Assembly (NCBI GenBank): GCA_001939145.1
Contig: LSRX01000338.1
Span: forward strand, 266,630-330,629
Source of the DNA: Symbiodinium microadriaticum
Taxonomy: Eukaryota > Sar > Dinophyceae > Suessiales > Symbiodiniaceae
DNA length: 64,000 nt
Direction: 5' to 3'
The number at the start of each line of letters is the position of its first letter. Within the stretch, counting starts at the first letter, position 1. Below the pieces are notes generated by a model. The model made no database searches. It was not told the origin of the DNA and saw only the letters and a list, made by a program, of their open reading frames with translations. This document shows positions 47,760 through 57,817 of this stretch, piece after piece. A program made the position numbers and the translations under genes.

Positions 47760-50690
47760 TGCAGATGACAGTTACTAAGAACAAACGTTTGCATAATATG
47801 TCAAAGAAGGAGAGTTGGGGTATAGGGACACTCCAAAGGCTCCTGCGTCCACGAGCACAAATCTTGGTACCAGACGATAGACTGCATGTGTTGTGGGTTT
47901 CGGGACATGAGATTGCATCATTTCGTGGTTGAGGGGTTGGCATCTACATGAGAAAAACTCCCTTTAATGATGTTCATAAAAATGTACTCGTCACCAGCAT
48001 CACAACTCTTTGGTAATCAGAGCGAGAACAGCGTGAAGCGAGAGACGACAGCTAACAGCAAGGCGTTGCGAGCCACACAGTATTCAGCTGGGGCGTCCTG
48101 CTGAACTACATCATCCGTCGAGCACTCGAGCCTCACACCTTCAAACAAAATCAACATGCTTGCCACTGCATGTCTCTTTGTTTTTCACTGTGAACCGCAG
48201 ACCCCAGATTCAGGCTGTGTACGGTATTAAGAGGTTTCGTAAAAGTCTCGATCCTCGCTACAGAAGTCTTGTGCAGCCTAGGAACTCAGCCGACCTGCTC
48301 GGCAGGCACCCCCCTGCCGCAACAGCGCATGTATTGCTAAATCATGCTAAAAGCTCACTCGTACTTCGAATGGCAAATACTAGACCACAGGAGGCGGAGG
48401 AGGGGGAGGAGTAGCAGTGGTCGTCGTAGCAGTAGTGAACAAAGCTTCTTGCAATCTAGTCAATTTTCAGAAATTGTGCGCTCAAGGCTTGGATAGCTCC
48501 TTGTGCGAGTAAGACGCGCTCTTCCAAATTGCTTGCTCGGCCGAGTAAGGCCGCACAGCCGGCTAGGAATGTGGGTTTAGGTTTCAGGGTTTATGGCCTT
48601 CATAAGTCCCAGTACTATCTTAGGGCTCCTTGGTATGACTGTAGAGGTCTCAGACATTGGTGTTGTATGATCCCGGCTGGACAGCCGAGGCGAGGTCTGC
48701 TTACCGATGTCGACTCTGTCAGGACTCCCTCTGAATCTTGGGCTTATTTTTTTTACACCCGCCCAGCTGACTAGGTCGCACCGCAGGGATCTTGGGTTTA
48801 GGCAGTTTCAGGGTTTTGTTACTTCGTCCCATGATTGGAGTTCGTGTCTTGGACCACCCACTCGATAGTCTTGGGGATCCATGCTAGGATGGCCGGCAAA
48901 GGTTTTGAGCTTTGGGCTTTCTGCCGGTACGCATAAATGTTTTATCTGGTCTGAAGCTGTTTTGGACTAGATGTTCACGCTTGGCCCTCCAACACTCCGG
49001 AAGAACCCGTCTGGCTTCTCAGCGAAACCTTAGACCCTGTTTGCCGGGTGGACCTGCTTCCCGAATGCACATGCCAAGACTGTGAGTCTGAGGCAAGGAA
49101 TCCCTGCGTAACGAATCTCTGTAGGACTCACATTTCCATGTGTAGTGTGTCGCTCAAGTCCACTCAGCTGCAACCTGCAACCGTACCCACCATCTGCAAG
49201 AAAGGCAACTCGAAAGCAGGCTGAACGCCTCGGTATGTCCCGAGGTGCAAAAACCTAAACGTACAACTCCACCGACAAATCGGAAGCCAAAACCAATTCG
49301 ACGACTCTGCCTGCTTCGTTTGCCCAGAAAGGGGCGCAAAGCACAGGACCACAGTCGAACTGTTCAGGCCTGGCTTCGAGGCAGGGCTCTCAGAGTCCCA
49401 GACAGGTTGCCCATCTTCTCACGTAGCCATAACCCCGGTTTAGGGTTTAGGGAGTTCAGGATTTTTTTTCCCTCTCGCATGGCTAGGGATCAATGCCCAC
49501 AAGCGAGGATGTCTCGGGAAACACTGGTTGAAGGAAGTGAGGTTATGCAACTACTGGACCACAACCTAGCCCATACAATCAGAAACCCTGGAGAGGCCCA
49601 CAGTTGATACAACCTCACTTGTCTCGGTGATGTCAATTCCGAGGCTCCCTACACACACACTACACCCATCTAAAGGTGAGCATCCAGAAAAGACATCACC
49701 AAACTAAGCGGCCCCAAGGCCAAAGATGGACGAGGGGGCAGATGCGTGATTGGCAAATGCCGCAGTGGCCTCACGCCACACCAAAAAGACAAGACTACAC
49801 CACAGAAGACTATGCGTTACTCGGCGTTACTCGGCAAAATGCCGCAGGATCATTCAACACAGCGCCAGTGACTACTAATATCACTAATTACGAATTTCGC
49901 AGCTCATCTCTCAGTACATCCTGAAGTCAGAAGTCAGAAAACACATACAGCTCCAGAGTCACAGGCCAACGGTTTCAGAGAGACTGCACTGGAAGGGCCA
50001 CAATTATAGACAGCAGCTTACCCACTCTCTGCAATTGGAGCACATCCTCCAGAATTCTGAAAGTCTGAAAGAGCCTGTGCTGGGATGTATCGACCACAGT
50101 GGTGCCAGAGTATCTGCTTTGTGCTTTTGTGGATGGCGATCAACTTCGCTGCTCCCGCAATCGGCCGCAGTACCAAAACACATCACCGCGCTTCAAACAC
50201 AGGCAGACTTCGCTGAATCCACTGCTTTCGGGCAGGATCATGCGACGTGGCCGGACTGTAGGACTGTACGGCTTGCCAGCATCTTCTCCAGCGCCACAAC
50301 GTTGCAAATTCACAAACTCTCAACTTCCCGCGACGACAGCATTTCTGCGTACAGCTTGACCAAGGCTTCGAAAGTTAGTTGCACTGGACGCATGAGGCAG
50401 CAGAGAGTCAGAGGCAACGGCCATGGCGTGGTCCTAGCTTCTCCGAAAGTTCACACAATGCCCTCCGAAAACTACAGAGGAGAGAAGAAAGAAGGATGAG
50501 AGCTCGCTCCCGGAAAGTTCAGGAAAACTATATGCACACTGTATATTCATTGCAACAGAGACCCCTTCTCTCTCTACTTATGGAGGTGGGAAACTGGGGG
50601 TGAGGAGTGAGATGTTTAGCAAGGCAGTGGGCAGTGGGAGGTGCGTGGCAAGCAGGTAGCAACATCCACAGCATCCACCCCAGCATTCGC
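47760..50690. other. No gene resolved
   Basis: Mixed sequence. On the minus strand at about 50480-50505 there is a strong pyrimidine tract CTTTCTTCTCTCCTCTGTAG, typical of an acceptor, but no exon could be joined. TTTAGGGTTTAGGG lies at 49439-49452. Confidence 0.35.
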
Positions 50691-50696
50691 ATCATC

Positions 50697-50930
50697 GCTT
50701 TTTCTGGTTTTTTAGGGTTTTTTGGTGACGCGCGTGTTTTTTGCTGCCAAGTTGCCAAGACGTCCCATCTCTTCAGCTACTCCACTCTCCGGCGCATATA
50801 CCAAATCAAGAGGCAAACCAAAAGCACAACTCCTCGAATTCCCAATTCCAAATTCCAAATTCCGAAATGCAAACAAATCCAAATTCCGAATTCCAAAGCA
50901 ACCCAATTCAAAAACATGCAACCCAATTAG
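50697..50930 (-). repeat. A-rich tract and GGAATTT repeats downstream of dioxygenase
   Basis: Read on the minus strand, a GGAATTTGGAATTTGGAATT tandem (about 50838-50870, looser copies to 50930) lies 60-150 bases after the dioxygenase stop. An A-rich stretch AAAAAACCCTAAAAAACC follows at about 50708-50727. The latter could be a decayed poly(A) tail or a telomere-like word. Confidence 0.55.
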
Positions 50931-50990
50931 ATGCAGAATGCAGTGCCATAAAGAAAGATGCAGTCTTTGTGCAAGGAGAGTGTGTCTCTA

Positions 50991-51929
50991 TCAATCCACT
51001 AGATTGGTACTACTGAAGAAATCCGAAATTCTGGATTGTCTTTGCGTGTGAAGTCGGGGCACTGTCGGGTCTTGCAAGGCCAGTGTACCTATCGGTGTAA
51101 AGCCTACCATGATGACTCTTTTATGTTCACGCCAGGGTTGCGTTGCATGGAGAACCGAGCGAGCATGAAAAACACAGGGGGTACGGAGGTCATGTATGAC
51201 TCCCGGAAGTTGCCTACCCTGGTGTGTGACGAAGACCGTGCCCTTGGGATCATAAAGCCACAAACCTCCCCCTGCGTCATGACTTGTCAAAACAGTTACA
51301 AGATTGTTCCCTACATTGCGCGTGTCCCTATGTGGTCCCCGAGTACAATCCTGACGGATGCAGAGACACGACCATTTGAAGTTAGGAGCAATCTGTGATA
51401 TGTAACTACGAAACAACTCATGTACATGGGGCATGTTGTTGGTGGCTGATGAAAGGACTCGGGTATTACGAGGATTAACCCCAAAAACCAGCATCCGGGC
51501 TCTGCTATCGTCCTTGTCTCTTAAGATGCTCCTCCTAGGAATAGCATCCCAAACTTCAAGGAGTTGCTCCTTGGTAACATCCAGGCCTCGCTGTTTCTTA
51601 CATAGATGCGTGTACGCCAGAGTCTCAACCGGAGCAAACAAAAGGCTAACCCCAAGGGCGAGTGCCAGCGTTCTACGTGTTGAGTTGTCGATGCCATGCC
51701 AGTCATCATCCTCCTCAGCATCGGACACATGCACCACCAGTTCATCACTGGATTCAACCACCTGAGTCGGTAGTTCCTCCGTGGAGGCTGAGGCATAACT
51801 CGGTCCCTGAGCATCAGAGTGAGGGGACTGCGGGGCGACTGTTACAACAGAGTCCGAGGCTACTGCAGGCTCACCTGTTTCAGGGGGCGAGGGGGAGTCA
51901 GCAAAGCTCTGGCAGCGACTTCGCTTCAT
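50991..51929 (-). CDS. 2OG-Fe(II) dioxygenase-like protein with C-terminal PIP box
   Basis: Intact 312-residue frame; ATG at 51929-51927. Residues 1-80 are low-complexity and acidic (SDAEEDDDW). The catalytic half shows GPHRD (H200, D202; 51324-51332), a GGGLWLYDP strand, a distal histidine in VLHATQPW (H261) and HKRVIMVGF (R271). This is the HxD...H...R order of 2-oxoglutarate/Fe(II) dioxygenases of the AlkB/JBP-like fold. The C-terminus carries QSRISDFF (298-305; 51015-51038), an exact fit to the PCNA-binding consensus Q-x-x-[ILMV]-x-x-[FY]-[FY]. Likely role: nuclear oxidation or repair of nucleic acid at replication sites (inference). It lies 661 bases after the coiled-coil gene on the same strand. 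No signal peptide or membrane segment seen. The substrate is unknown. Confidence 0.7.
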   Translation of the reverse strand: MKRSRCQSFADSPSPPETGEPAVASDSVVTVAPQSPHSDAQGPSYASASTEELPTQVVESSDELVVHVSDAEEDDDWHGIDNSTRRTLALALGVSLLFAPVETLAYTHLCKKQRGLDVTKEQLLEVWDAIPRRSILRDKDDSRARMLVFGVNPRNTRVLSSATNNMPHVHELFRSYISQIAPNFKWSCLCIRQDCTRGPHRDTRNVGNNLVTVLTSHDAGGGLWLYDPKGTVFVTHQGRQLPGVIHDLRTPCVFHARSVLHATQPWREHKRVIMVGFTPIGTLALQDPTVPRLHTQRQSRISDFFSSTNLVD

Positions 51930-51943
51930 GTTTGTTTCCTGTG

Positions 51944-51959
51944 CTGAAGCCACAACGGC
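51944..51959 (-). other. Possible degenerate spliced-leader relict
   Basis: The minus strand reads GCCGTTGTGGCTTCAG, 12 of 16 matches to GCCATTTTGGCTCAAG, ending 15 bases before the dioxygenase ATG. It could be chance. Confidence 0.25.
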
Positions 51960-52589
51960 AAGTCAAGAAACCGTAAGTGTTTGAGACCAAACAAAACTGC
52001 AATTACAATCCTGGTATGGCGTGTGCACTCTCGGCTGCTGCAATCGCGCTCAACATGCTGCAAATCTACGACATCAATCATACGACATGAACATGTGTGC
52101 TGCAAGCTGCGCTCAGAGAGGATGCAAACAACGAAAGGCGCGAAAGAAGTTCCGCTTTTTAACGCCAGGTCTACTTGTCGTGGTATGCTGAATCCTGAAT
52201 CCAAACAAGCAGTTGCCACCGAGCTCGAAGAGCTATTCCTCAATGCAACAGAATGTACACACGCCGTCAAAACAGCGCCAACGGTGGGCTCGCGTGAACC
52301 CCCGCGTGAATTATGAATTACCAATTCGGGACCTGCAAGCAAACCAATTAAAAATTAGGGATTGCAATAAGAATTAATCGTGCATGCAAGTATGCAGTAA
52401 TTAAATAAATTAGTGGTGGCAACATGCATTGATGAATGCAGGTATTGTACATCTTGATCAAGCTTTACAAGCAAAAGACCTCTGAGAGATGACGGGCTTG
52501 TAAGGGCTCCTAGGGCTAAGAGATCACAGACACACTACCTAACATAGACGCGGAAGAGCCGGAGTGCCGGGACACCAGAAGAACTAAAG
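51960..52589. other. Intergenic spacer between two minus-strand ORFs
   Basis: Contains an AT-rich stretch with repeated AATTA words (52310-52420), consistent with a 3' untranslated region of the upstream ORF. No further gene seen. Confidence 0.45.
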
Positions 52590-54095
52590 CTACTGGCGAG
52601 GATTAAGCATGGCCCTAAGCAGGTCACTTCCGGAGGCCGTATGTGCAGGCGGAATCTGCGTGATCAGAAAATTTGGACGAGTTTCTCCGCCCAGAACAAA
52701 CTGTTGAGGCTGTGGGCTTAGAGTGCCCACATGTTCAGACAACCTGAGTTGGATGCCCCCCGAAGGAGGCGCCTGAGCTCCTGCATCCAGCGAAACTGGA
52801 ATAATTGTTGGCTGCACGACCGGCTGCGTCTGGGGCGCCGATGCTGTAGGCTGTGGCCCGAGCGTTGTGGGAGGCGTGCTCGGGTGCTGGCCCGCTCCCG
52901 AACTCGACTGCTGCTCGGCCGGCGGCTTCTCCGCCGGTGGCTTCCGTACTGGCAGTTTGGGGAGGCGAGCGAGGATCTCCTGAATGGCTGGTAATTCTTG
53001 CAGGATGCAATCAAAGGCCTGGCGGTGGTTCTGGTCCATTTCATTTTGTTGATCAACAACCCCCGTCGACAGTGATTCCAATCGTACCAGTCTGTCCTCG
53101 CACGTCTGAACTGTTTCAGCGCAGCTCAGCAGCGTCTGCTGTGCTGTAACCGAGGCTTCCCTTCCAGCTCCGATCATCTCCAACATCTTTTGTTGCTGCG
53201 GACAGATGTTGCGTAGCAGGCTCAGGGCGTCAGACAGGTTCTTGGAGATCCATCCTGTGTTGTCTTTCACAACCGATATGGTCTTGTCCCTGTGTTGATC
53301 CATCAGGGCCCTAATAACCGCTGTTTTTTCCGTCAAATCCTCGACCTTTCGGTCAATCCCTGTCTTGAAACGCTCCATGGTCTCTGACAGGGCCTTGGGT
53401 GTCAAGGCGTCGCCATTCAGCTGCAACAGAAGTCCTTGGACCTCCGTGACTGTGTTGAAAGTCGCAGCCAGCTTTCCAAAATCCCCATCGTGGGCGTTGA
53501 GGAGCTTGTGTACCGCAGCCAATTCCGTACCGATTGACTGGAGCGCGGAAAGCTTAGAGAGCACTTCGAGAAGCTGGATTTTGACTTGCTTGGCATCATC
53601 CATGCCTCCATCGCCTGTATCTCGGATCAGGAGGTCCCTGATCTGCTGCACTACATCTTGCACCACCAAGGTTGAGGCAGAAGCAAGGTTTGCTGGCTTG
53701 AAGAACTGTGACAACACGTGGCACTGCTCATACAGTTCTTCGAGAAGTTTCTTCTCAAGCAGATCAATGTGACCATGTGTACTGTGCATCACAGCAACTG
53801 TCTCGGCAACAAACTTGTCCTCCATTTTGGCAAGCACTCTCTCCTGGCTGAAGGAACCATCCTGCATGTGCGACTGCAACTCCTTCAGCTGGGTTTGGGT
53901 ATCATGCAGTTGTTGTTGCACTGCCTGAAGCATCAGGAATATTTTCTTCTGCCATGCAAGCAGATGCCACATGACGCAGGCCACACTTATGCCGAAAAGG
54001 GCGAAAGCCATGGCTTCAACCGATCGCCCAGACACCTGGGAAGCACACCAGATGATCTCGCACAAGCGTGTCACCGGCTGAAAGAGTGAATCCAT
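52590..54095 (-). CDS. Membrane-anchored coiled-coil protein, unknown function
   Basis: Intact 501-residue frame with a true ATG (54095-54093). One transmembrane helix at residues 28-48 (AMAFALFGISVACVMWHLLA) is followed by a glutamine-rich helical region (QQQLHDTQTQLKELQ...) and several hundred residues of predicted helix with heptad-like leucines. A proline/glutamine/serine-rich low-complexity segment (about 375-450) and a short tail ending LLRAMLNPRQ complete it. The layout suggests an N-terminal membrane anchor with a long stalk. No enzymatic motif. It starts 160 bases after the LINE RNase H stop on the same strand. It may be an accessory ORF of the element or an independent host gene. 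Its intact frame contrasts with the broken ORF2. Confidence 0.7.
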   Translation of the reverse strand: MDSLFQPVTRLCEIIWCASQVSGRSVEAMAFALFGISVACVMWHLLAWQKKIFLMLQAVQQQLHDTQTQLKELQSHMQDGSFSQERVLAKMEDKFVAETVAVMHSTHGHIDLLEKKLLEELYEQCHVLSQFFKPANLASASTLVVQDVVQQIRDLLIRDTGDGGMDDAKQVKIQLLEVLSKLSALQSIGTELAAVHKLLNAHDGDFGKLAATFNTVTEVQGLLLQLNGDALTPKALSETMERFKTGIDRKVEDLTEKTAVIRALMDQHRDKTISVVKDNTGWISKNLSDALSLLRNICPQQQKMLEMIGAGREASVTAQQTLLSCAETVQTCEDRLVRLESLSTGVVDQQNEMDQNHRQAFDCILQELPAIQEILARLPKLPVRKPPAEKPPAEQQSSSGAGQHPSTPPTTLGPQPTASAPQTQPVVQPTIIPVSLDAGAQAPPSGGIQLRLSEHVGTLSPQPQQFVLGGETRPNFLITQIPPAHTASGSDLLRAMLNPRQ

Positions 54096-54359
54096 GACGG
54101 CGACGACCAGAGCTGGCTACTACAAAGGCTGCTGGAACTCGAGACAAAGGCTACTGTGTGTTAGGGGATGGGGTCAAGTGAAGGCGAGAGCCAAAGGATT
54201 TATAGGACGTCCTGCCCCCCCCAACAAAACCTTTTTACAAAGTGCCACAGCAAAATTATAGCCAGGACTGGAATGGTGGCGGGCATTGGTGCGGCTGAAT
54301 CATATAGACTTTGCGAAAATCGGTCTTACGATAAACCAAACGGGTATGAGAGAACGACA

Positions 54360-54760
54360 AAGCTTCCGTGGCTGCCTTGTCGGTTAGAGTGTTTTGTGGG
54401 TGTCCGCTGTGACCTCGAACATGGACGACCTTGCCAAAGCGACAAACTTGATGCCAAAGAGACAGAAGTTCATGTGTGATGCTGGGATGACATGTGATGT
54501 TAGCAAGCTCCTCAAGAACTTGCACTACGAGCATGGAATCAGTCATGTACACAAAAGGAATGGAGGGGAAATAGCGGAGCAAAATTCTAATGTGTTTCAG
54601 TGCTTGAACTGCTGCAAGAAGTTCGGCTTTGATGTTGGTAGCAAGATCAGGAATCCTAGCATGTACAACAACCGCGTCTTCAAGGGGAGAGTAAGGAGCT
54701 AGGATGGTCAAAGCCAGAGCTCCAATCTTGTTTTTGCAACCACCATCAGAGCAAACCTGA
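54360..54760 (-). other. RNase H domain of LINE ORF2
   Basis: The DEDD set is visible: D in CSDGG, E in IKAELLAAVQAL, D in MTDSMLVVQ and D in NTLTDKAA, with the HVRGHSGHPQ loop before it. This type degrades the RNA strand of the RNA-DNA hybrid during reverse transcription. It lies at the C-terminus of the palm-frame polypeptide and appears intact. Confidence 0.85.
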
Positions 54761-55379
54761 AAACAGTCAACATCAGACTCAACTTCAGCTTCAGGGATAA
54801 CCTCAAAAGAAGTGCCATAGGGGGGCTCAACGGGAACATGACGGAAAGGTAAAAGCTTAAAAGTGTCACCAACCTGAAGAAGGCACCTGCAGTGGAGATC
54901 GACCGAGCAGAGGTCTGGATAAAACTTGGAGGGGCTCAAAGCCTTAAAGGAAAGCCAGGTTTCGGAAAAGGAAGTCCAAGCCTGTTTATCAAGAGCTTTG
55001 TCGACCCAAAACGCAGGCTCGTGAGGCTCACGAAGAGTCTCGTAAGCAAGCTGAAGAAAACGAACACAGTTAGGCCAATAACCAAGTTGTCTACGGAAAG
55101 TAACGCCAAAGGTCTGAAGCCAAAGCCCATCCCGTATTCCCATGGCAACAGTAACGGGGGAGAATCTGTAAGTCCACAACCGGGCCGCGTGCCCCCAGTA
55201 CCCTAGAAAAGAGGAAGCCAGAATCCCCGGCCAGGTTGAGTGGTGGCACGCCTGTGCACACATACGACTAGCGCGTCTACGGGACACCCAATTGTGCCCT
55301 ATGGACAGAAAGGGATCAGGCGAGAAGCCGCACAACGAGGTCAAAAGCGTTGTATGCATCACAAGAAGCATATTGACCA

Positions 55380-57090
55380 CCATGGTTACCGGTCTAACAC
55401 AAGGAGATAGCCAGCGCCATTTAGAGGTAACAAAGGAATTAAGAAGATTGAGCCTAGTTTTGATGGGTCCACCTTTGCGTCTCAAAATGCGATAGTATCC
55501 CCAAAAGCTATTGTGAGCAAGAGTAAGTCGTGCCCCAAGAACAGCTTGAGATGAAATACCAAAACCAACCAGGACTCCCAGGAACTTAAAGGAGGAGACG
55601 TGACGGACCTCAACATCACGGACCACTAGCGGACAAACCCCCAAATCTGGTGAAACTAAAAATTTGCACTTATCCAGCGCGAGGGTAAGCCCGATAGCAG
55701 ACAAAGTGTCGATCACCCCCTCAAGAAGCCGAACTGCTTGCTCGTAAGACGTGGCTAAAAGAATAATATCGTCGGCATAGAGCAGGTTGAAGAGGCGGTG
55801 GTGCTGACCATTCGGGTCGCTCGATTGAACCCAGGTATGTTCACTCTCAGACCAGAGCGACACAAGGGAGCCGAGAAAAAAGTCGAGAGTGCGCGCGAAA
55901 ACCTCTGCAGAATAAGAAGACCCTTGGACAACACCACGAAAAAGTTTTTGCTCCCAAGAAACATCACTAATGCTGACAAGAACGCGTGACAGAACAATAA
56001 TCTTAAGAAGAACGTGCGATTCAATATGAGGCCCGCATTGAGAAAGGAAGGTGGCAATCGCGGTGTGAGAGAGGTGATCAAACGCTGAAGCGACGTCTAA
56101 TTTAATTGCGATAAGAGGGAGCTTATACTCCTATGTTGGAGACAGGCGGAGCCATCCATGGACTGCGAGCCAGGGATACATGCGAGCTGATTGGCTATTG
56201 GGACCGGGAAGTGGGGGCGAAGGCGAAACAACAAAATTTTGGTAAAGATTTTGGCGGGCGTTGATGACAAGACAATTGGCCGAAGATGCTTGGGAAGTGA
56301 AGGCAAATCGACTTTAGGCAAAAAAGTGAGACGAGAAAGGAGCCACGAGTCAGGGAGAGGAGTTGTTCCAAAAAGAATTGAATTAAAAAGGTCAGCGAGG
56401 TGTTCAGCCAAATCAGTGGAACACAGAGCAGCGATGAACTCATACGAAATCCCATCGCTCCCCGCAGATTTACCAGACTTGCATGTGTCAACGACATCTT
56501 TAATTTCCTGAACTGAGATAAGAGCAGGTGGCGGCAGGGGCTGGGGGGAGGCACACAAAATGCGGTGGGGCAAATCTGGGGGCAAGACGTCAACTGGGGT
56601 ATATTTAAGACAAAAGTGTTTACGTAAGTCAGCGATTGCTCGCTGCTTCCCTCCTGCCCGGACAATATAATTGGAGTGGGTAGTAACAACAGACTGTCTG
56701 CGGTTAAAATAGGCAATCGCATAGAAGTCTCCTCTAGACGACCTATCCAACAACTTCGTTAGCCAAGCAGATTTAGCTTCCTTGCGCATGGCAACGATTT
56801 CCTTGGCTAGGTCGCGGGCTGCATTACCTCTCAGTGATCGCCTAAGCTTGATTTTCTGAAGGATATAAGGCGGGTCTTTGTACCGAAGGCTCTTAGGCCT
56901 GGCAGACACTGAATCCGACAAAGTTTCAAGCTGTTGGACATCTAAATCCCCAGATTGAAGGTCGAGCTGTTCTGCAAGTGCTTGGGCTTCATTTTGGAGC
57001 TTCGCAACGTCTACTCTCCACCTACCACATTTATTGATAGCTCTACGCTGTCGGCGTTGCTGCTTAAGCATGGAGTAGGGGAGTGTGCAG
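55380..57090 (-). other. Reverse transcriptase domain of LINE ORF2
   Basis: Fingers (frame of 57170-56097): KSGKSAGSDGISYEF and LRPIVLSSTPAKIF, then CIPGSQSMDG. Palm (frame of 55863-54256 and its upstream extension): KLDVASAFDHLSH (motif A), FRGVVQGSSYSAEVF (motif B), YADD at 55768-55779 (motif C), LALDKCKF (motif D). The frameshift sits between fingers and motif A. It copies the element RNA at the nicked target. Confidence 0.85.
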
Positions 57091-57817
57091 GATGCAAAGA
57101 CAGCTCTATGATCACAGCCAAGCGTATGATGGGAATCCAAAAAGACCTTCTGATCGGCAATCTCAACCACTGGAGTACTAGCCCAGACGAAGTCAATCTT
57201 AGATACGGATCCCCTCGAGTTTGTCTGAAGTCAGTAGGCGAGGTGTGCAAAAATCCGTGTTGCTGAAGGATAGCCCCGACAAGAAAGCCACGTTCATCTA
57301 CGGCGTTGGGGTCTAAAAGTTGTTCAATGGGTCCAAGTTCATAGTTGGTATCCACTGAAACGATGACTGAGTCAGCTTGCCTACGACTACGAAGGATGTG
57401 ATCCAGCTCTTGACTAAAGGTGTTCCAGACCTCAATGCAATCGGCCCGTTGTTTATGGGGCAGATGAGCACTAATTATGAATTGTTTGCAGCCACTGAAT
57501 TTCAATACTATGCAAATTCCACACGAAAAGGCTGTGATGTGGTGGACCTTGGGGGCCAATCTAGAAGGGATCCCAACGGCCACAGCGCGGAAAGCAAGGG
57601 AAGGATTCGTAACATAAAAAAGCCATTGACCATCAAGGTCAAGTGTGGCCGTAGTCCAAGGTTTCGACAGTCCTGCAAATCCACCAAGTTCCTGAATTCC
57701 TATGGCATCAAGCCCATCCATATCTAGAACGGGCCAAGCATCACGAATATCTTCAAGGCTCTTCCCTTGAATGTTCCAACTCAGGGCGTGGAACAAATCT
57801 GGTCTAACCGAGCATAG
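57090..57817 (-). other. APE-type endonuclease domain of LINE ORF2
   Basis: ALSWNIQG (catalytic N region), IGIQELGGF (catalytic E), VIVSVDTNYELG (D/N pair) and, after the frameshift, SVSKIDFVW and LGCDHRAVF (D/H pair). These are the motifs of apurinic-endonuclease-like LINE enzymes that nick the target DNA. Confidence 0.85.

Larger units (their letters stand above)
54256..57817 (-). pseudogene. LINE ORF2 (endonuclease-RT-RNase H), two frameshifts
   Basis: Minus strand. The frame directly follows the ORF1 TGA (57818-57820) with no ATG before the endonuclease. Frameshift 1 lies at the C4 run 57211-57214 (G-run on the coding strand) inside the endonuclease. Frameshift 2 lies at about 56100-56131, between the RT fingers and palm; the palm frame has a TAG at 56131-56133. 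Otherwise the domains are well preserved and no deletion larger than a few bases is evident, so the copy is young. Catalytic residues of all three enzymes can still be read in one frame or another. Confidence 0.85.
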
